Assembly (NCBI GenBank): GCA_040758525.1
Contig: JBFLVQ010000170.1
Span: 1 to 14,629, forward strand
Direction: 5' to 3'
Length of the DNA: 14,629 bases
From: JBFLVQ01 sp040758525
GTDB taxonomy: Bacteria; Acidobacteriota; Blastocatellia; Chloracidobacteriales; JADJPF01
Below the pieces are notes generated by a model that did not search any database, was not told the origin of the DNA, and saw nothing but the letters and a program-made list of their open reading frames with translations. This document shows, piece by piece, positions 1 to 6,875 of this stretch; within the stretch, counting starts at the first letter, position 1; the number at the start of each line of letters is the position of its first letter. Position numbers and translations under genes: made by a program.

Positions 1-95
1 GAAACAGGTCTGGCAAGCTGTGTTGCACAATACGCGCCAGTAGTCGCCCCTGCTATATCAACCTGTTCGAGCTAGCAAGAGATTTGGAGAAGAGC

Positions 96-302
96 ATGCG
101 ATTCAAGTTTTTCCATAGGCATACCTGGAGCACTCCTCATCAGGCCAATGACTCGCAACCCTCTCAGCAGCGCTATATAATGTGTTGCTATGAATGTGGT
201 GCAGAACGTGAAGTAACAGCACCACTGGCTGCCTCTTCAGAAGTCGAGCGCCGTATTGAGCAAGCCCGTGAGACATTGCAAAAACTTACCAAAGTCTCAT
301 AG
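96..302 (+). CDS. Small Cys/His-rich protein, possible zinc ribbon, unknown function
   Basis: Predicted 68-residue protein. I start it at the ATG at 96 because GGAG at 86-89 sits about six bases upstream; the longer version from a TTG at 84 would place this ribosome-binding site inside the gene. His7 and His9 and the cluster C30-C31-x2-C34-G could form a small metal site, with the C-terminal half (about residues 45-66) likely a charged helix. There is no signal peptide or membrane segment, so it is probably cytoplasmic. I do not recognise a named family. It converges on the phosphatase gene with 18 bases between the stops and is not obviously in an operon with anything inside the window. The clear Shine-Dalgarno site and the Cys pattern argue that it is real. 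Confidence 0.6.
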   Translation: MRFKFFHRHTWSTPHQANDSQPSQQRYIMCCYECGAEREVTAPLAASSEVERRIEQARETLQKLTKVS

Positions 303-320
303 CTGGTAGGTTAGCTGTGA

Positions 321-3236
321 TTATTTGAGATTGTAAATTTTAAGATCGCGCTCACTAGTAATACGCCACTCATTGTCTATCTTAGCAAACGTCAATTCAG
401 TACGTACTTTGCCATTCTGAGTGGTTGTTCCTATAGCAGTAAAACTCTTATCAAAGGTTATTGTTGCGGTACGTCCACCTAGCCCCAAGATGATCTCTGG
501 GTTGTCATCGATCGATATTGTTAATGTCTTGTATTGTCGAAAGTAGCGACGTTTGTCGTCAAAGATAGTATTACAACGTAGGTTTGAGCGTAGATAGTAA
601 CGATCAACCGAGCTGGCATAAAGAGGAAAGAGTTCACTAACATTACGTTTATTGTGGGCTTGTTGCCAGCGATTGAGCACTTCACGTAGCGCCTGTTCAG
701 CAGTGCCACTCTCTGCGTTAGACGGATTAATGCTAGGCGAGTTAGTTTCATTCAACGGTTTGCCACTATTACTAGTCGGGGCTGGATCTGGCACCGGCGT
801 AGGTGTAGGCGTGAGCTGTGGAATGATCTGAACAGGAGAATCATCGGATGTGTTTGTTGGTGTATTGGTGTCACTGTTAGATGCAGGCGTCGGTATGGTT
901 TGATTCTGTTGCGTAGGAGTACTCTGTGATCTGTTTTGTGATGGTGCACTACTCGATGAAGTAGCTGACGGTGGCGTCGCTGGGGTTGTCGAGATAGGCA
1001 ACTCAGTTCTTTGCTTGCTTAGATAGATTCCACCCCCAATCACCATTATCAGTACGATCAACACAAGTGCCAAGCCACTAACCCAAGCCGGAAACCTAGG
1101 CGTTCTATCTATCGTGAGAGGTAGATCACCCATTCCTATCTTTAACATCCTCTCTTCATCAGCCAGGTTATTTAGGTTTGTTGTTACCGTTGCCTGAGGG
1201 GGCATAGGTGTGGCTGATAGTAAAGCTGGCGTGGACGGAGTAGGTAAACTACTTGGAACAGGAGATAGTGGTTCTACCGAAATGGACGGCGGCGAGATAG
1301 GGGGAGGTGGTGGCGGTACGTCTGCCGGTATAGTTGCCGGTATCGGTTCTGTTGAGCTGTTAGAGAGCCAACTAGGTGGCAAATTTGATGTCTTGGCCGC
1401 ACGTATGGTGCTAGATAGATCTGTTGTTGGTAATCGCCGTGCCTTTGGCGGTGGCGGCGGTGGTAATTCCTCTTTTGCTAGTGCTGGCGCGGGTAGTTCT
1501 ACTTTTGGCGGTACTGGTGTTTGCCGCGGAGCAGGCTTTGACAGAGCCGAGGTATCTTCCTCAGTTTTCGCTGGCGGCATCTGTGGGAACGTAGTAGCCA
1601 AATTAATGTTAAACAGATCATCCGTATTAGCCGTGGGTGGTGATATATTAGCAGTGAACAGATCATCCGTGGTTGATTGCGGCTGTACAGCAGCTAATAA
1701 AGTCGCTTCAGATGGCGGTGTAGATAATGACTGAGGAGTGAGCTGAAGCGATGGATTTGGCAATTGTGTCTGCAATTCTGGCGGCAATTCTACTGTGCTA
1801 GGTAATATTGCTGAACTAAGGGGCTGCTCTACTGTATTAGGTAAGGGAACAGTACGGGGTATCTCTATAGTACTCGTCAAAGAGGTAGAAGGTAATAACG
1901 TAACGTTTGCTGAATCATCAGTGAGTGGATATTGTAAATCTGGTAGCGTAATAGAAGGAGCACTACCATCAGCAGGCAGATCGGCGGTCACGATCTCTTC
2001 CTCTAATTTTTGCAAATGTGTGGTAGTAGGCAATGTATTAGAATATGACAGTCTTGAAGTAGAGGGACGATTCGCTTTTAGATTGGTAGTTATCGGCTCC
2101 TGATCGGTAAGCAAATTAGCGGTTGAAAATGTTTCTGGATTCAAGCCAGCAGTGGATGGCTGGCGCTCCATACCAGGTGTACTAATAGTCTTTGGTATAG
2201 GATCGGTCTTCGATTCTTCTTCTGACTGCAAATATTTCTCGCCATTCTCTATCTCACCAGCGCTTTCTCCATAGATAGCCGATATTGATCCAGATGTAAT
2301 CTCCAGCGTAGGTTCATCAACATCGATCTCAATACCATTTTCTGAATCCATGGCAGGTCTGCTCAAAAGCACACTAGGATCAAAAATGGTAATGGTTTTA
2401 AGTGCATCAGTAATCTGAAAAGCGCTGCTACTAGTCAATCCATCGCCATCAAAAGCCGCCATTATTACGGTAATATTATCTTCCCCGCCGCGTCGCTTGG
2501 CCAGCGTTACCAACTTCTCGCAAGCCGCCGCAATCGTAGCGCTACGACTACAGATGACAAACATCTCTTCAGCCATCATCTTATTTGAGAGGCCATCAGA
2601 GCAGAGCAGTATACGATCACCGATCTGTAGCTTTATTGCCGTCATTGCTACCTGTAGATCATTGGGCATTCCGATCGCCTGCAGAATTACATTCCTACTC
2701 TGATTCGCATAGGCATCCTGGGAAGTCATTACTCCCTTGGCGATCATCATCTCTACAAAGGACTGATCAGTGGTGATCTGTTTTATCCGTTTGCCGCGCA
2801 ATATGTAGGCACGACTATCGCCTACCTCAGCAACAAAAGCCATATTCTGAATGACCAGTACTGCGGTAACGGTTGCCCCCATACCTTTTAGTGAGGGATC
2901 CAGTAGACTCTCCAGGTAGACAGCCCTATTGGCCTGCTGAACTGCCAGCGAGAGGCGCTCATGTGCCGGGATCGTAGGCGGCAGGCTGCTCAATTCTGTT
3001 TTGATTGTCTCTACTGTAAGCGCACTAGCGCGCTCACCTGCTTGTGCGCCACCCATTCCATCCGAGACAATCAATAGTAGTTGATTGGTCTGTAAAGAAC
3101 GTATTTGATAGGCGCTCTGTTCATAAGAGACGCCCGAGAACGGATCACTAATAAGCAGTGCGTCTTCGTTATTGTTACGCACAATACCGGTATCCGTGAG
3201 GCCATAAACTGTTGTAATAATCTGTCCTGATTCCAT
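321..3236 (-). CDS. Membrane-anchored PP2C-family Ser/Thr protein phosphatase with long Thr/Pro-rich linker and outer NTF2-like domain
   Basis: Predicted 971-residue, metal-dependent phosphoserine/phosphothreonine phosphatase, probably the counterpart of Hanks-type kinases. Residues 1-262 form a full PP2C domain: RNNNEDA (20-26), SDGMGG (58-63), GMGAT (118-122), GDSRAY (139-144), SDG (213-215) and GGEDN (250-254). The metal-binding aspartates are present (D25, D59, D214, D253), so it should be active. About 450 residues rich in Ser, Thr and Pro follow, then one membrane segment (about 717-740), a second Ser/Thr/Pro-rich stretch, and a C-terminal domain (about 840-971) that resembles NTF2/SnoaL-like folds. 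The catalytic domain should be cytoplasmic and the C-terminal domain outside. I chose the ATG at 3236, with GAGG eight bases upstream. A TTG at 3308 falls inside the likely -35 element, so the 995-residue version is unlikely. The phosphatase call is firm; the C-terminal domain call is tentative. Confidence 0.9.
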   Translation of the reverse strand: MESGQIITTVYGLTDTGIVRNNNEDALLISDPFSGVSYEQSAYQIRSLQTNQLLLIVSDGMGGAQAGERASALTVETIKTELSSLPPTIPAHERLSLAVQQANRAVYLESLLDPSLKGMGATVTAVLVIQNMAFVAEVGDSRAYILRGKRIKQITTDQSFVEMMIAKGVMTSQDAYANQSRNVILQAIGMPNDLQVAMTAIKLQIGDRILLCSDGLSNKMMAEEMFVICSRSATIAAACEKLVTLAKRRGGEDNITVIMAAFDGDGLTSSSAFQITDALKTITIFDPSVLLSRPAMDSENGIEIDVDEPTLEITSGSISAIYGESAGEIENGEKYLQSEEESKTDPIPKTISTPGMERQPSTAGLNPETFSTANLLTDQEPITTNLKANRPSTSRLSYSNTLPTTTHLQKLEEEIVTADLPADGSAPSITLPDLQYPLTDDSANVTLLPSTSLTSTIEIPRTVPLPNTVEQPLSSAILPSTVELPPELQTQLPNPSLQLTPQSLSTPPSEATLLAAVQPQSTTDDLFTANISPPTANTDDLFNINLATTFPQMPPAKTEEDTSALSKPAPRQTPVPPKVELPAPALAKEELPPPPPPKARRLPTTDLSSTIRAAKTSNLPPSWLSNSSTEPIPATIPADVPPPPPPISPPSISVEPLSPVPSSLPTPSTPALLSATPMPPQATVTTNLNNLADEERMLKIGMGDLPLTIDRTPRFPAWVSGLALVLIVLIMVIGGGIYLSKQRTELPISTTPATPPSATSSSSAPSQNRSQSTPTQQNQTIPTPASNSDTNTPTNTSDDSPVQIIPQLTPTPTPVPDPAPTSNSGKPLNETNSPSINPSNAESGTAEQALREVLNRWQQAHNKRNVSELFPLYASSVDRYYLRSNLRCNTIFDDKRRYFRQYKTLTISIDDNPEIILGLGGRTATITFDKSFTAIGTTTQNGKVRTELTFAKIDNEWRITSERDLKIYNLK

Positions 3237-3243
3237 TTGTAAA

Positions 3244-3260
3244 CCTCGCGCCCATCGAGG
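3244..3260 (-). promoter_or_regulatory. Small hairpin covering the ribosome-binding site of the phosphatase gene
   Basis: In the minus-strand transcript CCUCG pairs with CGAGG around a seven-base loop. The second arm contains the GAGG that should bind the ribosome. The stem is only five base pairs, four of them G-C. It could lower translation of the phosphatase, but a stem this short may be chance. Confidence 0.3.
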
Positions 3261-3279
3261 AGAGCCAAATGCGGTATTA

Positions 3280-3308
3280 AGAATATGGCACGATGGTTGA
3301 TAAGTCAA
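3280..3308 (-). promoter_or_regulatory. Sigma-70-like promoter of the phosphatase gene
   Basis: On the minus strand TTGACT (3308-3303) is followed after exactly 17 bases by TATTCT (3285-3280), five and four matches to the -35 and -10 consensus. Transcription would begin near 3273, leaving a leader of about 37 bases before the ATG at 3236. This placement supports the shorter phosphatase start. Confidence 0.6.
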
Positions 3309-3343
3309 CCTGCGCTGTGAATCCGCCAGCCCCTAAATCAGAA

Positions 3344-3372
3344 CTGACTTTTCTGGGTGCTTCCGCTATCAT
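3344..3372 (+). promoter_or_regulatory. Sigma-70-like promoter of the M28 peptidase gene
   Basis: CTGACT (3344-3349), a 17-base spacer and TATCAT (3367-3372) give four and five matches to consensus. The start site would be near 3379, about 26 bases before the ATG at 3405. It is divergent from the phosphatase promoter, with about 35 bases between the two -35 boxes. Confidence 0.55.
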
Positions 3373-3404
3373 TCAAGCGTGAAAGTTAGTTAGGAAGAAA
3401 TAGA

Positions 3405-4430
3405 ATGAAGTCTGTGGAAGCAGGATGGCAGGCGGAAGCCACCAGACGCAAGCGGTTAAGAATGTGGCTTGTAGTGATTACAATGGTATTTGTAGTATTT
3501 CTTGTTGTTGCTTGGGCAGTGGTTACACAGCCAATACTTACCAGTGCGCGATCAGCTATTTCTGTTGCGTCAGTAGATACAGCACGGCTGCAAGCTCATG
3601 TCTTGATGCTTTCACAGCAACTAGTGCCACGTGATTCTGAACACCCAGAAAATCTTGATCGTGTTGCTGCTTATATACGAGAGCAATTTGTCGCCGCCAA
3701 AGCCAATGTCTCAGAACAGCCTTATCAGGTGAATGGTAAGACATACCGTAATGTGATTGCTCTGTTTGGTCCTGATAGCAAAGAGAGGATTGTAGTAGGC
3801 GCACACTATGACTCGGCGGGTGAATTTCCTGCTGCCGATGACAATGCCAGTGGGGTTGCTGGACTGATAGAACTCGCTTATTTGCTTGGTAATGCGCAAT
3901 TACCTATGCGTGTAGAACTGGTGGCCTACTCACTGGAAGAGCCCAAATACTTTGGCACAGAGCATATGGGTAGCGCAATTCATGCCGCTTTGCTAAAGCG
4001 TCAAGGGGTGTCGCTACGGGCCATGCTTTCTCTGGAAATGATCGGCTATTTTAGTGATGCGCCAGATAGTCAACACTTCCCATCTTCGCTATTAAAATCT
4101 TTCTATCCTTCTCAAGGCAATTTCATTACCGTGGTAGGCAAACTGGGTCAAGGCTCATTAGTACGACGAGTGAAAAGAGCTATGCGCGCTGCTACCCCAC
4201 TACCGGTCTATTCGATCAATGCGCCACAATCATTGCCTGGTATCGATTTTTCCGATCATTTGAACTATTGGAATGAAGGTTACCAGGCAGTAATGATTAG
4301 TGACACTGCCTTCTACCGCAATCATCGTTATCATACTGCAGAGGATACCGCTAATACGCTAGATTACCAGCGTATGGCAATGGTGGTACAAGGTGTTTAT
4401 GTGGCTGTACAGATGCTAGCCGAACCATAG
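3405..4430 (+). CDS. M28-family zinc metallopeptidase (aminopeptidase-like), membrane-anchored
   Basis: Predicted 341-residue di-zinc exopeptidase that probably removes residues from the N-terminus of peptides outside the cytoplasm. Residues 21-41 form one hydrophobic segment after a run of basic residues (RRKRLR), which suggests a type II membrane anchor. The M28 ligand set is complete: H134 and D136 in AHYD, D145 in ADDNASG, the E178-E179 pair (base and ligand), E211 in SLEMIGYF and H310 in RYHTAEDT. E211 replaces the Asp found in some relatives. Peptide specificity cannot be read from sequence, and some M28 members act on other amide bonds, such as glutaminyl cyclases. AGGA at 3392-3395 is nine bases before the ATG. 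The gene stands alone and converges on the phosphotransferase gene, with a 21-base gap and no visible terminator. Confidence 0.88.
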   Translation: MKSVEAGWQAEATRRKRLRMWLVVITMVFVVFLVVAWAVVTQPILTSARSAISVASVDTARLQAHVLMLSQQLVPRDSEHPENLDRVAAYIREQFVAAKANVSEQPYQVNGKTYRNVIALFGPDSKERIVVGAHYDSAGEFPAADDNASGVAGLIELAYLLGNAQLPMRVELVAYSLEEPKYFGTEHMGSAIHAALLKRQGVSLRAMLSLEMIGYFSDAPDSQHFPSSLLKSFYPSQGNFITVVGKLGQGSLVRRVKRAMRAATPLPVYSINAPQSLPGIDFSDHLNYWNEGYQAVMISDTAFYRNHRYHTAEDTANTLDYQRMAMVVQGVYVAVQMLAEP

Positions 4431-4451
4431 GCATTTAAAGACTAATAATGC

Positions 4452-5531
4452 TCATTTAACAGTGATATTACCAGTCTGTATTGCGCGCTGTGCTGCTTTG
4501 CCGATCGCATGTATTCCTAGAATCATTAGTGCAAAGCGTTTATCACGAGAAAACCCCGTCTTATAACGGTGGTAAATCTGTTGTGCAATACCAGCAATCT
4601 TAAAGAGCGCATAGACATAGTAGAACAGCATATCGGAGATATCACGCCCGCTCTGTGCAGCATAGCGTTCGATCAGTTCGCCGCGTGTAAGATTACCAGG
4701 TAGCATAGTAGGACCAAAACGCAATGCTTGTAGCTCATCTGGATCGCCAGGTTCGATCCAGTATCCTAATGAAGTACCTAGATCCATTAATGGGTTACCA
4801 ATCGTTGCCATCTCCCAATCAAGCACTGCAATAATACGAGTAAAGTCTGTTGGGTCGAGTACTAGATTGTCATATTTGTAGTCGTTATGAATCATTGTCG
4901 CGGGAATATCTGCAGGCATATTATCTGCCAGCCAGCGTGCCGTGGCTTCAAGTTCTGGGATATCATCAGTAGCAGCATTACGGTAGCGTTCAGTCCAACC
5001 ATGTACTTGGCGGGCAATGTAGCCTGCCGCTTTGCCCATATCGCCTAAACCAGCCTGTTGATAGTTGATGCTATGGATCTGGACAAAATTGTCTATCAGA
5101 GCTTCAGAAATACGCCGCATTAGCGGCGCAGGCGGTATCAATCCAGGTGGCAGTTCTTTACGCAAGATCACACCATGCACACGCTCCATTATGTAGAATG
5201 GCGCACCTAGCACGGCTTCATCTTCACAATAGAGCAGTGGTCGTGGCACTTTCTCATAAACTTTAATCAAATGAGAGAGGATACGAAATTCGCGGCCCAT
5301 ATCATGAGCAGTTTTGATCTTGGCACCAAAGGGGGGACGACGTAGCACATACTCTTTTGCTCCTATGCGTAATAGGTAGGTTAAATTGGAATGGCCACTG
5401 GGGAACTGTTCAATCGTTAATGGACCGATTGGCTCAGGTAGCTTCTCTTGCAAGTATGCGATTAATTTGGCTTCATCTAACTCCTCACCTTCACGCACAG
5501 CTCGAGGCTGATCCAACCAAGCCATCTCCAT
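4452..5531 (-). CDS. APH-fold phosphotransferase (ACAD10/11 kinase-like, LvaA-like)
   Basis: Predicted 359-residue kinase of the aminoglycoside phosphotransferase/choline kinase fold. The catalytic loop is HNDYKYDN (H215, D217, N222), the metal-binding motif is LDWE (D238), and the nucleotide-binding loop is near PSGHSNLTY (44-52). Cytoplasmic, with no signal. It follows the acyl-CoA dehydrogenase gene by 21 bases in the same operon. In that setting the family is not antibiotic resistance: ACAD10/ACAD11 fuse a kinase of this type to a dehydrogenase domain, and the Pseudomonas LvaA enzyme phosphorylates 4-hydroxyacyl-CoA before an acyl-CoA-dehydrogenase-like partner removes the phosphate. I infer a similar role, with the exact substrate unknown. 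I take the ATG at 5531, with GGAG seven bases upstream; a TTG at 5537 and an ATG at 5525 are weaker alternatives. Confidence 0.85.
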   Translation of the reverse strand: MEMAWLDQPRAVREGEELDEAKLIAYLQEKLPEPIGPLTIEQFPSGHSNLTYLLRIGAKEYVLRRPPFGAKIKTAHDMGREFRILSHLIKVYEKVPRPLLYCEDEAVLGAPFYIMERVHGVILRKELPPGLIPPAPLMRRISEALIDNFVQIHSINYQQAGLGDMGKAAGYIARQVHGWTERYRNAATDDIPELEATARWLADNMPADIPATMIHNDYKYDNLVLDPTDFTRIIAVLDWEMATIGNPLMDLGTSLGYWIEPGDPDELQALRFGPTMLPGNLTRGELIERYAAQSGRDISDMLFYYVYALFKIAGIAQQIYHRYKTGFSRDKRFALMILGIHAIGKAAQRAIQTGNITVK

Positions 5532-5552
5532 ATCCAATCTCCTGTTCTGATA

Positions 5553-6758
5553 TTACGCTTCGTTGAAGCCGTATTTGCGTAACATACGACTAGCCACCAC
5601 AGATTTATGTACTTCATCAGGACCGTCATAGATACGTGCTGCACGCTCATGTCGATACCAGTGTGCCAGCGGCGTCTCGTCTGTCATTCCCAATGCGCCA
5701 TGAGTCTGGATAGCGCGATCGAGTACCTTTTGTAGCACATCAGCAGCAAAAAACTTCACTAAAGAGATCTCTTCACGCGCGGCATAGACACCCTCGCGAT
5801 CCATCTTCCAGGCTGCTTGCAGCACCATTAATCGAGCTGCATTAATCTGCGCGCGACTCTCAGCAATCCAATGCTGAATGGCTTGATGGCTACCCAGTGG
5901 TTTGCCAGGGGCAATCTGGCGAGTAGCGGCGCGTTGACACATAAGTTCGAAGGCGCGCTCACAGATACCAATCCAACGCATACAATGGTGTACACGACCT
6001 GGTCCCAGTCGCTCTTGCGCAATAGCAAAACCACTACCCTCAGCACCTAGCCGATTGCGCTGTCCAACACGACAGTTTGAGTAAAGAATCTCTGCATGAG
6101 TAGCATAGTCACTGCCCTCATCACCCATTACGCTGATATTGCGTACCAGTTGGAAGCCAGGTGTGTTAGTAGGCACAATAATCTGGCTGGCGCGACTATA
6201 GATATTTTCTGCCTGCGAGTCAGTAATTGCCATGACAATTGCAAAAGCAGCTCCATCGGCAGCAGAAGTAAACCATTTATGTCCATTGATTACATAATCG
6301 TCGCCATCTTTAACTGCTGTCGTGTGCATCCAGGTTGGATTCGAGCCAGGAAATTCCGGTTCAGTCATAGAGAAACAGCTACGTATCTCACCACGCACAA
6401 GTGGTAACAGATAGGTATCTTGCTGTTCAGGTGTGCCATGTTGTATCAGAATCTCCATATTGCCAGCGTCGGGCGCTTGGCAATTGAATAAGTAATGTCC
6501 TAGCGGGCTACGTCCTAGCTCTTCACTCACACTGGCGAATTCAGTGAGGGAAAGACCAACGCCGCCATACTGCGCAGGTATCTGAGGTGCCCACAAACCC
6601 ATCCCTTTCACCTTCGCGCGTTTTTCCTGCAACCAAGGCAGCAATTCGCGAAACCCTTTGGCAAATAGTTCCGGCTCGATGGGATTAACCTCTTCACGGA
6701 TAAATTCGCGTATAGTGCGAATTAGCTTCCCTACCTTTTCTGGGATACTGAAATCCAT
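5553..6758 (-). CDS. Acyl-CoA dehydrogenase, ACAD10/11-like
   Basis: Predicted 401-residue FAD-dependent acyl-CoA dehydrogenase, a typical full length for the family. The FAD/substrate motif FSMTEPEFPGSNP is near the middle, and the C-terminal signature is RIYDGPDEVH (375-384). In common acyl-CoA dehydrogenases the catalytic base is Glu in a YEG-type motif; here it is D378 in YDGPDEVH, which is how ACAD10/ACAD11-type enzymes look. The next gene encodes the matching phosphotransferase. Together they probably turn 4-hydroxyacyl-CoA (through a 4-phospho intermediate) into a form that can enter beta-oxidation; that is inference from family and context. The ATG at 6758 is preferred (GGGAG about six bases upstream); a TTG at 6785 adds nine residues without a ribosome-binding site. 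Confidence 0.88.
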   Translation of the reverse strand: MDFSIPEKVGKLIRTIREFIREEVNPIEPELFAKGFRELLPWLQEKRAKVKGMGLWAPQIPAQYGGVGLSLTEFASVSEELGRSPLGHYLFNCQAPDAGNMEILIQHGTPEQQDTYLLPLVRGEIRSCFSMTEPEFPGSNPTWMHTTAVKDGDDYVINGHKWFTSAADGAAFAIVMAITDSQAENIYSRASQIIVPTNTPGFQLVRNISVMGDEGSDYATHAEILYSNCRVGQRNRLGAEGSGFAIAQERLGPGRVHHCMRWIGICERAFELMCQRAATRQIAPGKPLGSHQAIQHWIAESRAQINAARLMVLQAAWKMDREGVYAAREEISLVKFFAADVLQKVLDRAIQTHGALGMTDETPLAHWYRHERAARIYDGPDEVHKSVVASRMLRKYGFNEA

Positions 6759-6787
6759 AAAATACTCCCTATCAGTTATTAGCAACC

Positions 6788-6818
6788 CTTATAACACAAT
6801 TTTTTACCATAGGGTAAA
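6788..6818 (-). promoter_or_regulatory. Possible promoter of the acyl-CoA dehydrogenase operon
   Basis: On the minus strand TTTACC (6818-6813) and TTATAA (6794-6789) are 18 bases apart, four matches each to the -35 and -10 consensus. The start site would be near 6782, giving a leader of about 24 bases. The palindrome at 6803-6818 lies over the -35 box and the upstream part of the spacer. Confidence 0.4.
6803..6818. promoter_or_regulatory. Operator-like palindrome between divergent genes
   Basis: TTTACC-ATAG-GGTAAA is a perfect six-base inverted repeat with a four-base centre. It overlaps the predicted dehydrogenase-operon promoter, where a bound repressor would block RNA polymerase. TetR-type regulators often control such fatty-acid genes, but no regulator gene is in the window. 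Confidence 0.4.
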
Positions 6819-6860
6819 TAGAGATCACCGAGACTTTCTTACTCTCTGCAGGCTCTGTGG

Positions 6861-6866
6861 TAGAAT
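6861..6866 (+). promoter_or_regulatory. Extended -10 element just before the TPR gene
   Basis: TAGAAT matches the -10 consensus at five of six positions and is preceded by TGG, which gives the extended -10 TG motif. I see no good -35. It lies nine bases from the ATG at 6876, so the transcript would have almost no leader. Confidence 0.4.
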
Positions 6867-6875
6867 GACTAAATT

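Noticed and set aside
3..67. Inverted repeat AACAGGT (3-9) and ACCTGTT (61-67), considered as a tRNA or terminator end
   Set aside because: Only seven bases, 51 apart, with no cloverleaf arms and no T-run; expected by chance.
1612..1670. 14-base direct repeat AACAGATCATCCGT (1612-1625 and 1657-1670)
   Set aside because: The copies are in frame 45 bases apart and encode the repeated peptide TDDLF in the phosphatase linker; this is internal protein repetition, not a mobile or regulatory repeat.
1210..1734. Gly/Val/Ser-rich open frame on the plus strand
   Set aside because: It is the complement of the Pro/Thr-rich phosphatase linker; low-complexity coding DNA leaves such open shadow frames.
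1795..2103. Second plus-strand open frame opposite the phosphatase linker
   Set aside because: Same cause as above, with no ribosome-binding site or recognisable domain.
4452..5531. Aminoglycoside resistance enzyme
   Set aside because: The APH fold is shared, but the operon partner is an ACAD10/11-like dehydrogenase and the flanking motifs fit the acyl-CoA-linked kinase group.
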